Shown here: positions 46,333-55,126 of the stretch, in pieces
Numbering within the stretch: position 1 is the stretch's first letter
Layout of the letters: each line of letters begins with the position of its first letter
Source of the DNA: Methylobacterium isbiliense
GTDB taxonomy: Bacteria; Pseudomonadota; Alphaproteobacteria; Rhizobiales; Beijerinckiaceae
DNA length: 64,000 nucleotides
NCBI RefSeq assembly: GCF_022179325.1
Contig: NZ_BPQQ01000086.1
Coordinates: forward strand, 1 to 64,000
Reading direction: 5' to 3'
Position numbers and translations under genes: made by a program
Notes under the pieces: generated by a model
What the model was told of the DNA's origin: nothing
Database searches by the model: none
Seen by the model: only the letters and a program-made list of their open reading frames with translations

Positions 46333-48137
46333 TAGTGAGTCTCCTTCACCAGGACTTGGAATGCGTCCTCATGCCCCTGCAGTGCCTTTTTCAAGTCGAA
46401 GCTGGGCAGGAGGGGGCCATCGCCCGCCGTCAATCTGTCGCGATACAGCTCTGGAAAGCTCTTCATTGTGGTCAGAATCGGCTTGGCGGCGGTGGTGCCC
46501 AGGCCACAGCGGCTGGTGGAGCGCATCAGCTTGCCCCAGTTGTCGCAGTCATCCAGATCCTGCTGCGCCGCCGTGCCGGCGATCACCCGGTCCACCTTGG
46601 CCCGCATGTCGACGCAACCCGAACGGCAGGGGGTGCAGATCCCGCAGGATTCCTCGACGAAGAAATCCATAAAATGTCGAACGATTCCCAGCAGGTCGCG
46701 GCTTTCGTCAAAGATCATCAGCGAGCCGTTGCAGGAGAGGTCACCATAGCAGAAGACGCGCCCGCCATCCTTGGCCGCGGAGACACATTCTCCCGATGGG
46801 CCGCTCACCTGAACCGCCATCGGCCGGGAGGCGCCAACCATCGCCAACACTTCGTCAAGGCGCATGCCCCACTCGATTTCGTAGATGCCCGGCCGCGCGC
46901 AATCGCCCGAGACGCTTAGTAGCCGGGTGCCGGAAGACTTGTCGGTGCCCATTGACGCGAACCAACGACCGCCCTCCTCGACGATTCTACTGACGGCGGC
47001 GAAGGTCTCCACATTATTGACGACGGTCGGCATACCCTGATAACCGGCCTGGATCGGATAGGGCGGCTTGACCCGGGGCGTGCCGCGCTTGCCCTCGCAG
47101 GATTCGATCAGCGCGGTTTCGTCGCCGCAAATATAGGCACCTGCGCCCATCTGGATGCGGATGTCGAACGTGAAGCCACTGCCGAGAATGTCCGCTCCCA
47201 GCAGACCGGCCTCGCGAAACTCTCCAATCTGTCGTTCCAAATAATCCTTTAGGTACCGGTACTCCGCGCGCAGATAGAGAATGCCTGAGCGCGCGCCCAC
47301 CGCAAAGGCCGCGACGGCCATGCCGATCAGCACGTCGCCGGGCGAGCGTGTCAGCAAAACCCGGTCCTTGAAGGTGCCGGGCTCGCCTTCGTCGGCATTG
47401 CAGATGATGAATTTTTCTGCCCCATCGGCCTCGTTTGCGAGCCGCCACTTCAGTCCGGTTAGAAACCCCGCGCCGCCGCGTCCGCGCAGTTTTGAGGCAG
47501 TGATCTCCTCTATGATTTCGATCGGGTGCCGGGCAAGCACGCCCTGAAGCACCGCGTGATAATCGCGCATTGGTTTGAAGAAGATGGGTCCCCGGTTGCG
47601 AATATTGGAAGCGACTATCGTGTTTACGTAATCGAGCGTGCCGCTGTTGTATCCGCTTGGGTTGGCGATGTCCGCCGGCGCCTTCCCGGTCCGGAGCTGG
47701 GCGACGATATCGCTGACCGATTCTGGCGTGAGGCGTGTGAATACCACGTCATCGATCATCATCGCAGGCTCCTGATCGCTCAGACCCACGCAGGGGGTGT
47801 CCTCAAGCCCGAAGAGGCCATCGCCGCTGAGGCCGCCGAACCGCGCGCCGGTTTCCCGTTCGAGCGCGGCGCGCACATCCTCATACCCGTTCATTCGGGC
47901 AATGACCGAGTCGCACAGATAAATCTGATGCTTTCCCGATGGTGTAGACCGAAAGAAATGGTAAAAGGAAACTGTTTCATCGACGTCCAGCGGCGACATA
48001 TTCAAGATTTCGGCAAGAGCTTTGACATTGGCGCCTGAGATCCACCCGTCGCGGCGTTGGATTTCCCACAGCATGGTGATGAGATTTTGTTCTCGGGGCG
48101 CATTAGAGAACGTCAGGTGACGAGTTTCGCTGTTCAT
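46332..48137 (-). CDS. hoxF: HoxF, NAD- and FMN-binding diaphorase subunit
   Basis: A 601-aa fusion of a NuoE-like (about 1-160) and a NuoF-like (about 170-601) domain. FMN/NAD motifs: KLRGRGGAGFLTGLKW, NADEGEPGTFKDR and GAGAYICGDETALIESCEG. [4Fe-4S] ligands in ESCGICTPCRSGC and a later SRCGLGTTAAKPIL. In the NuoE-like part only single cysteines remain in LCDSVIARMNG and TPCVGLSDQEP, where NuoE has two pairs, so the [2Fe-2S] site there looks incomplete, as in other HoxF proteins without HoxE. There is no hoxE gene. RBS AGGAGG precedes ATG 48137. Confidence 0.95.
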   Translation of the reverse strand: MNSETRHLTFSNAPREQNLITMLWEIQRRDGWISGANVKALAEILNMSPLDVDETVSFYHFFRSTPSGKHQIYLCDSVIARMNGYEDVRAALERETGARFGGLSGDGLFGLEDTPCVGLSDQEPAMMIDDVVFTRLTPESVSDIVAQLRTGKAPADIANPSGYNSGTLDYVNTIVASNIRNRGPIFFKPMRDYHAVLQGVLARHPIEIIEEITASKLRGRGGAGFLTGLKWRLANEADGAEKFIICNADEGEPGTFKDRVLLTRSPGDVLIGMAVAAFAVGARSGILYLRAEYRYLKDYLERQIGEFREAGLLGADILGSGFTFDIRIQMGAGAYICGDETALIESCEGKRGTPRVKPPYPIQAGYQGMPTVVNNVETFAAVSRIVEEGGRWFASMGTDKSSGTRLLSVSGDCARPGIYEIEWGMRLDEVLAMVGASRPMAVQVSGPSGECVSAAKDGGRVFCYGDLSCNGSLMIFDESRDLLGIVRHFMDFFVEESCGICTPCRSGCVDMRAKVDRVIAGTAAQQDLDDCDNWGKLMRSTSRCGLGTTAAKPILTTMKSFPELYRDRLTAGDGPLLPSFDLKKALQGHEDAFQVLVKETH

Positions 48138-48205
48138 CTATCCTCCTCAGTTCCGTTTCTCAGTTTTCAAGTAGCTTCTAAGGATAACGGTTCCTAACAC
48201 GGGCA

Positions 48206-49099
48206 TTAGCAATGAACACTGGAGCGCTGCCCTTCAAGCCAGCTGTACCAATCGTGCAGGCCATCACCGGTCTTGGTTGAGATCTTAATAATTTCGACGT
48301 GTGGATTGACTTCACGAGCAGCTGCAACAACCCTTTCGACATCGAAATCGAGATGCGGGAGCAAGTCGATTTTGTTCAGCAGAACAAGCTTGGAAGCGCG
48401 AAACATGTGCGGGTACTTGAGAGGCTTGTCCTCGCCCTCCGTCACTGAAAGTATTGCGACCTTGGCCTTCTCGCCGAGATCAAAGAGCGACGGACAAACC
48501 AAGTTTCCAACGTTCTCGACGAACACGATAGAACCCGGTCTCGGCTTCAACGCGCCGAGAGCTCGCTCGATCATGTCGGCCTCGAGATGACAGCCTGTGC
48601 CGGTATTCACCTGGATCGCAGGCGCTCCGGCGGCATCGATTCGGGCGCCGTCATTGACGGTCGCCTGGTCGCCCTCAATGACCGAAATCGCCACCTTCGC
48701 ATGGAGGTCGCGGATGGTCCGCTCAAGCAGCGACGTCTTGCCGGAACCCGGCGAGCTCACGAGGTTGAGCATCAAGACTTCGCGACCCGCGAGCCAGGCG
48801 CGATTGCGAGCGGCAAGCGCATCATTTTTCTCCAGGAGCGACTGCTGCAAGGTGACGACGCTGGCATGCGGATGGGAGTGGTCGGAAGCGCTCCCATGAT
48901 CATGACCATGGGAGTGTGCATGTCCGTGATGATGGTGCCCATGCCCGAGAGCGTGATCGTGGTCGTGGTCATGCGAGGGATGGTGTCCCGCGTCGTGAAG
49001 CTCTCCCCGAGCGTTGCGGCGGATATCGCTGATCTCGCCGGTCTTGACATTGGTCATTGTCGCCGTGGCTCCATCCGAACAACCGCAATCGATGCACAT
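48206..49099 (-). CDS. hypB: HypB, GTPase for nickel insertion
   Basis: A 297-aa SIMIBI GTPase. N-terminal metal site MCIDCGCSDG; a His-rich stretch at about residues 40-80 (HHPSHDHDHDHALGHGHHHH) that stores nickel; P-loop SSPGSGKTSLLER; VIEGDQATVNDGARID; the NVGNLVCPSLFDLGEKAKVA block; NKIDLLPHLDFD guanine motif. It works with HypA to load nickel into both hydrogenase large subunits. It is the last of the hyp set; hoxF begins 68 bp downstream. Confidence 0.96.
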   Translation of the reverse strand: MCIDCGCSDGATATMTNVKTGEISDIRRNARGELHDAGHHPSHDHDHDHALGHGHHHHGHAHSHGHDHGSASDHSHPHASVVTLQQSLLEKNDALAARNRAWLAGREVLMLNLVSSPGSGKTSLLERTIRDLHAKVAISVIEGDQATVNDGARIDAAGAPAIQVNTGTGCHLEADMIERALGALKPRPGSIVFVENVGNLVCPSLFDLGEKAKVAILSVTEGEDKPLKYPHMFRASKLVLLNKIDLLPHLDFDVERVVAAAREVNPHVEIIKISTKTGDGLHDWYSWLEGQRSSVHC

Positions 49100-49122
49100 G
49101 GGATTCGCTCCTTCTGAACTGG

Positions 49123-49491
49123 TTAAGCGCGCGCTGAGAGAGAAAAGTCGGGGATCAAATCAGCCTCCAATTCGATCTCCCGGACCATCAACTCTTCGCC
49201 CGCCAGCCGCTCGATGTCGCGGCTGCCGCAGGCGCACGACGCATAGAGTGTTGGCGTCGGAAACTCTGCTTGACAGCCGCGACAGCGGCCACGGCCGTCA
49301 ATCTCTCGAAGCTCCAGCCTTGCACCGTCGACAAGCGTTCCCTTCGCGACGACCTCGAAGCAGAACCGGATTGCTTGCGCGTCCACCCCCGACAGCTTGC
49401 CGATATCCAACGTCACCCGCCGGACGACTCGCCCCTGAGCGTGCTCGGCGACGATGGCGACGATGTTGCTTGTGATACCCAGCTCATGCAT
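49123..49491 (-). CDS. hypA: HypA, nickel metallochaperone
   Basis: A 122-aa protein. The N-terminal MHELGIT holds the Ni-binding His2; the zinc site is formed by GRCRGCQAEF and the later YASCACGSRD, giving two CxxC-like pairs (the second is CAC, one residue shorter than usual). Length and order fit HypA. The gap to hypE is 11 bp. Confidence 0.94.
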   Translation of the reverse strand: MHELGITSNIVAIVAEHAQGRVVRRVTLDIGKLSGVDAQAIRFCFEVVAKGTLVDGARLELREIDGRGRCRGCQAEFPTPTLYASCACGSRDIERLAGEELMVREIELEADLIPDFSLSARA

Positions 49492-49502
49492 ACGGTTTGC
49501 CC

Positions 49503-50570
49503 TTAGCAGATCCTTGGCAACTGTTCGCCGACCAGCATGTCGACAATCCGCCGCCCTCCAAAAAAGGTTTGCATTGTCACCCGTCCGGCCTCGCCACTCC
49601 CGGCGCGTCCGACAATGGCCGCACCGGCGCCGAGCGGGTGAGCGCGCAGCGTCGATAGCGCTGCATCGATCTCCTCAGGCGGAACAGCCATCACGATTTT
49701 CCCTTCGTTAGCGAGGTACAAGGGATCTAGGCCAAGAATTTCACAGAAGCCGCGCACTTCATCCCGCAAGGGTATCGCCGCCTCGTCGATGTCGATTGAG
49801 ACGCCCGACGCTTCCGCCATCTCGTTGAGCACGGTAGCAATACCGCCGCGCGTCGCATCGCGGATACAACGCGTACCGGGCGCCGCACGAAGCAAAGCCC
49901 CGATCAGCTCGTGAAGGGCGGCGCAATCGCTCTCGATCTCCGTGTCCAGCGCAAGGTCACCGCGCGCACACAGGATCGAGGCGCCATGATCGCCCAGCAA
50001 ACCATTGACCAGAATTCCATCGCCAGGCCGGACGCCTTCGATACCCAGGCTGACGTTCTGTGGGATCACGCCAATGCCGGTCGTGGTGATGAAGACCTTG
50101 TCGCAGGCGCCGCGCTGAACGACCTTGGTATCGCCGGTGACGATCGAGACCCCTGCCGATCTCGCCGTTTCGGCCATTGACATCGCCACTTGCCGCAGCA
50201 ACTCGATTTTCGTGCCCTCTTCAATGACGACGGCGCAGGAGAGATATAGCGGCAAAGCGCCGCCGACCGCGAGATCGTTGATCGTGCCACAAACCGCAAG
50301 TTTGCCGATGTCACCGCCAGGAAAGAATAAGGGGTCGACGACGAACGCGTCTGTGGTGAAGGCGAGACGATCACCATGGCGAGCAAGTGCGGCCAGGTCG
50401 AAGCGCGCCTGATCCTCAAGAACATGCGCATCTAAAGGCGCAAAAGCGGAGACGAAAACATCGTCGATGAGATCTTTCATCGCCTTGCCGCCGCCGCCAT
50501 GGGCAAGCGTGACGGCTGGGACGTGAACCCGCCCAAGCACACGTTTGCGGAGAGGCTTCAGAATATTCAT
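49503..50570 (-). CDS. hypE: HypE, carbamoyl dehydratase (thiocyanate donor)
   Basis: A 355-aa PurM-like ATPase ending PRIC; the C-terminal Cys355 receives the carbamoyl group from HypF and is dehydrated to thiocyanate for the CN ligands of iron. Core motifs: LAHGGGGKAMKDLIDDVF, FTTDAFVVDPLFFPGGDIGK, CGTINDLAVGGALPLYL, GDTKVVQRGACD, and RDATRGGIATVLNEMAE. ATG overlaps the hypD stop. Confidence 0.96.
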   Translation of the reverse strand: MNILKPLRKRVLGRVHVPAVTLAHGGGGKAMKDLIDDVFVSAFAPLDAHVLEDQARFDLAALARHGDRLAFTTDAFVVDPLFFPGGDIGKLAVCGTINDLAVGGALPLYLSCAVVIEEGTKIELLRQVAMSMAETARSAGVSIVTGDTKVVQRGACDKVFITTTGIGVIPQNVSLGIEGVRPGDGILVNGLLGDHGASILCARGDLALDTEIESDCAALHELIGALLRAAPGTRCIRDATRGGIATVLNEMAEASGVSIDIDEAAIPLRDEVRGFCEILGLDPLYLANEGKIVMAVPPEEIDAALSTLRAHPLGAGAAIVGRAGSGEAGRVTMQTFFGGRRIVDMLVGEQLPRIC

Positions 50571-51715
50571 GAATGGTCTACGGCTGGTTCGAGGGCGCTG
50601 TGGCGTTTAATTCCTCCATACTGATAATAGGCTGCGCAGGCGCCTTCCGGCGAAACCATGAGCGCGCCAAGCGGCATTTCAGGCGTGCAGGCCGAACCGA
50701 AGACTTTGCATTGCCACGGCTTCAAGACGCCCTTCAAAACCTCGCCGCACTGACAGGATTTTGGATCGGCAATCCGCACATTCGGGACGATGAATTTCCG
50801 CTCAGCGTCAAAGCGCGCGTACGCCTCCCGCACCTTGACGCCGGAATGATCGATCGAGCCGAGACCCCGCCACTCAAAGAACTCGCGCAACTCGTACACC
50901 TTACCCACAGCGGCGAGCGCGGGATCATTCCCATGTTCGGGGACGATCCGGGTGTATTGGTTCTCAACCTCGGCACGCCCGTCACTGATCTGCTTGAGAA
51001 GCATCCAGATCGACTGGAGCACATCAAGCGGTTCAAACCCCGCCACAACCATCGGCCGCTTGTAGAATTCGGCAATGAACTCATAGGGCGCAGTGCCAAT
51101 CACCATTGAGACATGGCCTGGACCGAGGAAGCCGTCCAAATGGAGGTCGGGGCTGTCGAGGATCGCCTTGATCGTCGGCACGATCGTTATGTGATTGCAA
51201 AAGACGGAAAAATTGGTGACGCCGTCGGCCTCGGCCTGCAAGATGGTTAGCGCCGTAGACGGCATTGTCGTCTCAAACCCGAGACCGAAGAACACAACTT
51301 CCCGGTCGGGGTTGTTTCGGGCAAGCGCCAGCGCGTCCATCGGCGAGTAGACCATGCGCACATCAGCGCCGTCCGCCTTGGCCTGGATTAGGCTCTTCTT
51401 GGAGCCCGGCACGCGCATGGCGTCGCCAAAGGTGGTGAAGATCACGCCGGGCCGCTCAGCGATCGCTACACAGTCGTCGACGCGCCCCATTGGTAGCACG
51501 CAGACCGGGCAGCCTGGCCCGTGCACCAGCTCAATAGTGGGCGGCAGCATTCCTTCCAGCCCGTAGCGAAAGATCGAATGCGTGTGGCCTCCACACACTT
51601 CCATGATGTTGAGCGGGCGGGTTTTCGTGATTTCGATCCGGTTCGCGAGCTTCTCAATCTCGCACACCAGCGCCTTGGCCTTCTCGCGGTCGCGGAACTC
51701 GTCAGCAAATTTCAT
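50567..51715 (-). CDS. hypD: HypD, scaffold for the Fe(CN)2CO unit
   Basis: A 382-aa Fe-S protein from ATG 51715 (MKFADEFRDREKAKALVCEI), overlapping the stop of the isomerase gene. Motifs: MEVCGGHTHSIFRYGL, HGPGCPVCVLP, VFFGLGFETTMPSTAL, the PGHVSMVIGTAPYEFI region and C-terminal [4Fe-4S] ligands in PKSCQCGEVLKGVLKPWQC and FGSACTPEMPLGAL. It binds HypC and the iron during CN/CO addition. Confidence 0.96.
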   Translation of the reverse strand: MKFADEFRDREKAKALVCEIEKLANRIEITKTRPLNIMEVCGGHTHSIFRYGLEGMLPPTIELVHGPGCPVCVLPMGRVDDCVAIAERPGVIFTTFGDAMRVPGSKKSLIQAKADGADVRMVYSPMDALALARNNPDREVVFFGLGFETTMPSTALTILQAEADGVTNFSVFCNHITIVPTIKAILDSPDLHLDGFLGPGHVSMVIGTAPYEFIAEFYKRPMVVAGFEPLDVLQSIWMLLKQISDGRAEVENQYTRIVPEHGNDPALAAVGKVYELREFFEWRGLGSIDHSGVKVREAYARFDAERKFIVPNVRIADPKSCQCGEVLKGVLKPWQCKVFGSACTPEMPLGALMVSPEGACAAYYQYGGIKRHSALEPAVDHS

Positions 51716-52413
51716 TGGACATCTCCTTTGCCGGCTGCCGAGCCGCGCTCGTCGGCGAGCAGCGTATGCACAAGGTCCCATAGGATATGATAGGCAGCGA
51801 CGTGGCATTCCTGGATTCGGTGAATCGATGAAGATGGCACGACGAGGCAATGGTCGACTGTGCCGGAAGATCTCATTTTTCCGCCGTCGCCTCCGGTGAG
51901 ACCGATGGTGGTGACGCCCATCTCCTTGGCCTTCAAGAAAGCAGCGATGAGGTTTTGCGAATTGCCACTGGTCGATATGCCGATCAGTGCGTCACCCTTT
52001 CGTGCATGCGCGACGAGCTGACGCACGAAGACGTGGTCGAAGCCGAGATCGTTGCCGACAGCGGAGATCATGGCGAGATCCGCGACCAAATTTGTCGCGG
52101 CCAACGCCGGACGTCCGGCGGTGACGGGATGCACGAACTCGACCGCTACGTGAGAGGCGTCGCAGCTTGAGCCGCCATTTCCCATCGAGAAGAGCTGGCC
52201 ATTGCGCCGGTAGACCTCGGCAAGCGCATGCGCGGCGGCAACGAGGATTCCGGCCTGCTCGCCGAAGAAGCGCTCGCTGGTCTCACGGGAATCGCGCGCT
52301 TTCTCGGCCACCGAATGACGTAGCGCGGCATCGAGCTTGTCCGGGTCCTGCGTCTTGCCGTGCAGGAAGGGGTACAAGCCGCTGAGAGTGCCTTCGTTCG
52401 ACATGTTGGTCAC
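51712..52413 (-). CDS. SIS-domain phosphosugar isomerase, GmhA-like, within the hyp genes
   Basis: A 233-aa SIS protein similar to sedoheptulose-7-phosphate isomerase GmhA: RNGQLFSMGNGGSSCDASHV, VEFVHPVTAGRPALAATNL, GNDLGFDHVFVRQLVAHARK, GISTSGNSQNLIAAFLKAKE and HRIQECHVAAYHILWDLVHT. Start is GTG 52413 or ATG 52404. It is coupled by overlap to hypD and 2 bp from hypC, so it belongs to the hyp operon. I recall gmhA-like genes being noted in loci of actinobacterial-type (group 1h) hydrogenases. Its link to hydrogenase or to sedoheptulose 7-phosphate, a CBB intermediate, is open. Confidence 0.88.
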   Translation of the reverse strand: MTNMSNEGTLSGLYPFLHGKTQDPDKLDAALRHSVAEKARDSRETSERFFGEQAGILVAAAHALAEVYRRNGQLFSMGNGGSSCDASHVAVEFVHPVTAGRPALAATNLVADLAMISAVGNDLGFDHVFVRQLVAHARKGDALIGISTSGNSQNLIAAFLKAKEMGVTTIGLTGGDGGKMRSSGTVDHCLVVPSSSIHRIQECHVAAYHILWDLVHTLLADERGSAAGKGDVQ

Positions 52414-52415
52414 CC

Positions 52416-52697
52416 CTAGTGAACCGCGGAAAGGCGCATAGCCTCCATCTCGGCCTGCGCCTCCCCGAGTTCGGTGAGTATCTTAAGTGTCTCTGCCGCC
52501 TCTTGCTCGTTGATGCGGCTCATCGCGAAGCCGACATGGACAAGAACCCAATCGCCCACACAGGACTCAACGGGATGCTCCTCATTGACGACGCAGGCGA
52601 TGTTGACTTGGCGACGCACCCCGCTGATTTCGACCGTCGCGAGCTTTCTCGCGACGTCGTCGACTCTTATGATCTGTCCTGGAATGCCGAGGCACAT
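52416..52697 (-). CDS. hypC: HypC, hydrogenase assembly chaperone
   Basis: A 93-aa protein starting MCLGIPGQII; Cys2 binds the iron and the large-subunit precursor. The rest of the family is present: GVRRQVNIACVV, VGDWVLVHVGFAMSRINEQE, AAETLKILTELGEAQAEM. Only one HypC is present for two hydrogenases. The stop lies 2 bp before the isomerase start. Confidence 0.95.
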   Translation of the reverse strand: MCLGIPGQIIRVDDVARKLATVEISGVRRQVNIACVVNEEHPVESCVGDWVLVHVGFAMSRINEQEAAETLKILTELGEAQAEMEAMRLSAVH

Positions 52698-52699
52698 GG

Positions 52700-55126
52700 C
52701 TATGCTCCCTGTCGCCGAAGGATTTTGTTGTCGATCAGGCGAGCTGCGGCGATGGCTGCCTGGCCAAGCGCGACGCCGCCATCGTTGGCTGGCACCGCGG
52801 CGTGTGTAAGAACTTTGAAGTCACTCGCCTCGAGACGCCGGATGGTCTCCTCGAGCAGGATACGGTTCTGAAAGCATCCCCCGGAGAGGGCTACCGTGTC
52901 GAATCGAGGGACTGCTGCGCCTTCCTCGCCCCGATCCGCGAGCTTGAGCGCCATGGCCACGATGGCCTTTGCCAATCCCTTGTGAAAACGTGCGGCGATC
53001 ACCGAAACGTCGGTATCGAGTATCAGATCGCCCAGAATGGCGTTCCACATGCCGAGTGGCTCGATATAGGGTAGCCCCGATCCTCGGAGGTTGGGGATCG
53101 TCAGCGGGTAGGCGAGGCGATCGCCTTCCTCCGCCAGCGTCTTGCGGCATGCGATGGCCTCAAGACGCGCGGCCGCTTCTCCCTCATAGGCCTGATGCTC
53201 GAAGCATATGTCGAGCGAAGCGGCCACGGCGTCGAAGAGACGGCCGCAGGAGGACGCAAGGGGGCAGTTCGTGTCACTGCGGATCATCGCATCGAGGGTT
53301 GCGCGCGGCTTGCAGGACAGTTTCTGGAAAAGACCCAGCCCGTCGAAGCTCATCGCGAACTGCGCCCAACCCATCTCCGCCATCAGATGGGCGTAAAGAT
53401 TGCGCCACGGCTCGCGCGAGGCCCGCGCGCCGCCCGGCATTGCGACCGGTTTGAAGGTGCCGAGACGCTCGAAGCTACGGTAGTCGAAGAGCAGGAACTC
53501 GCCACCCCAGATGGTTCCGTCGATGCCATAGCCGAGCCCATCGAGGGCGATGCCCAGAACGGCAGGAGCATCGAGCGGGCGGCCGTTCTCGGCGAGGCAG
53601 GCGGCGAGATGTGCATGGTGGTGTTGCGCCTGGACGAGCGGCAAGCCTTCCGCCTTCGAGCGCTCCACCGCGAGCTTGGTCGAGAGATACTCGGGATGCA
53701 TGTCGCAGGCCAGCGCTTGCGGCGCATGCCCGAACAAAGTGCGAAAGAGTTCAAGATTCTTCAGATAGTCGCACCAGGTGGCAGCGTCATCGAGATCGCC
53801 CTGATGCTGGGACAACACGGCGCGGCCATCTTTGAGAAGGCAGAAGGTCGCCTTCATCTGGGGGCCATAGGCGAGGATCTCCGGCGCTTCCTCGAAGCCC
53901 TGCGGCAAGGGGATGGAAGCTGGCGCGTGGCCACGCGCCCTGCGCAGGAGACGGAGCTGTCCGCCGATCCATCGCGCCACCGAATCATCCACCCTGTTGG
54001 CGATCGCGCGGTTATGAATGAGCGCATAGGGCGCAATTGCCGACAGTGTTTCACCAGCCTCCCTATCATCGATGACCTGCGGCTCGTCGGATCGATTGCC
54101 GCTCGTCATGACGGCCGGCCGCTTCATGCGGCGGAACATCAGCACATGCAGCGGCGTTGGCGGCAGCATGAAGCCCAGCGTCCGCAGACCAGGCGCGACG
54201 CCCTCGGGCAGTCGTTCGGGGCCCGCGGCTTCCAGCAGAACGATGGGGGCCGCTGGCGACCTCAGCGCCTCTTCCTCTTGCGGCGAAACGGAACAGTAGC
54301 GGCGGATCACATCGGTGTCGCGAGCCATCAGCGCGAATGGTTTCGCGTCACGCCGCTTCAACTCCCGCAGCCGTGCGACGGTCTCCGCTTTCGTTGCGTC
54401 GCAGGCGAGTTGATAGCCACCGAGCGCCTTGACAGCGACAATCTCGCCCTTCTGGATCAGGCTCATCGCGGCGTCGACATCATCAAGCATGGAATGCTGC
54501 TCGGCGCTGATGGCGCGCCCGTCGAAGCGGATGAGCCGCGCCCTGGGACCGCAAAGATGACAGGCGATCGGCTCGGCGTGAAAGCGGCGGTCGGCGGGGT
54601 CGCCGTACTCGCGCGCGCAATCCTCGCAAAGCGGGAATGGTGCCATCGTGGTCGCGACTCGGTCGTAGGGCACCGAGCGGACGATCGTGAGGCGCGGACC
54701 ACAATGGGTGCAGTTGGTGAAGGGATATCGGTAGCGTCGAGCGAACGGGTCGAGGACCTCCTCCGTGCAGGCCGCGCAAATCGCCGCGTCTGGCGAGATG
54801 TCGGTGCAAGCCGCGCTCTGCGCACTTTCGGCGATGCGAAATCCCCGGTCTAACGATCCGCCATACGTTGTCACTTCGATTGCGGCGATGTCGGCCAGCG
54901 GAGGCGGCGCGGCGCGCAGCCGGGCGATAAACCGTTCGACGCCGTCGCTGCTGCCGCGGACGCGGATCAATACACCTTCGCCGTCATTTAAAACCTCGCC
55001 ATCCAAGGCACAGTCGCGCGCATGCCGCCAGACGGTCGGACGGAAGCCGACGCCCTGCACGCGGCCGCGCACCCGGATTTGGACGCTTTCGCGACGATCG
55101 GCGGCCAAAGCGAGCTGATCGTTCAC
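52700..55126 (-). CDS. hypF: HypF, carbamoyltransferase
   Basis: An 808-aa protein in four parts: acylphosphatase domain (VQIRVRGRVQGVGFRPTVWR), zinc fingers (AICAACTEEVLDPFARRYRY, TNCTHCGPRL, LCEDCAREYGDP, IACHLCGPRARL), YrdC-like domain (GEIVAVKALGGYQLACDATK, RRDAKPFALMARD) and Kae1-like domain (LVQAQHHHAHLAACLAENG; LSGGCFQNRILLEETIRRL). It makes carbamoyl-AMP and passes carbamoyl to HypE. GTG 55126 overlaps the upstream stop (GTGA) and has GGAGG 8-9 bp before it; ATG 55141 would be five codons longer. Confidence 0.96.
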   Translation of the reverse strand: MNDQLALAADRRESVQIRVRGRVQGVGFRPTVWRHARDCALDGEVLNDGEGVLIRVRGSSDGVERFIARLRAAPPPLADIAAIEVTTYGGSLDRGFRIAESAQSAACTDISPDAAICAACTEEVLDPFARRYRYPFTNCTHCGPRLTIVRSVPYDRVATTMAPFPLCEDCAREYGDPADRRFHAEPIACHLCGPRARLIRFDGRAISAEQHSMLDDVDAAMSLIQKGEIVAVKALGGYQLACDATKAETVARLRELKRRDAKPFALMARDTDVIRRYCSVSPQEEEALRSPAAPIVLLEAAGPERLPEGVAPGLRTLGFMLPPTPLHVLMFRRMKRPAVMTSGNRSDEPQVIDDREAGETLSAIAPYALIHNRAIANRVDDSVARWIGGQLRLLRRARGHAPASIPLPQGFEEAPEILAYGPQMKATFCLLKDGRAVLSQHQGDLDDAATWCDYLKNLELFRTLFGHAPQALACDMHPEYLSTKLAVERSKAEGLPLVQAQHHHAHLAACLAENGRPLDAPAVLGIALDGLGYGIDGTIWGGEFLLFDYRSFERLGTFKPVAMPGGARASREPWRNLYAHLMAEMGWAQFAMSFDGLGLFQKLSCKPRATLDAMIRSDTNCPLASSCGRLFDAVAASLDICFEHQAYEGEAAARLEAIACRKTLAEEGDRLAYPLTIPNLRGSGLPYIEPLGMWNAILGDLILDTDVSVIAARFHKGLAKAIVAMALKLADRGEEGAAVPRFDTVALSGGCFQNRILLEETIRRLEASDFKVLTHAAVPANDGGVALGQAAIAAARLIDNKILRRQGA

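Noticed and set aside
48138-48205. A separate sigma-54 promoter for the hox genes between hypB and hoxF
   Set aside because: The 68-bp gap has a good AGGAGG ribosome site but no TGGC-N8-TTGC match; the hox genes probably depend on read-through or an internal promoter I cannot see.
53195-54853. 552-codon open frame on the plus strand inside hypF
   Set aside because: Antisense to clearly recognised hypF domains; amino-acid composition (Arg/Gly/Ala-rich) is that of a shadow frame.
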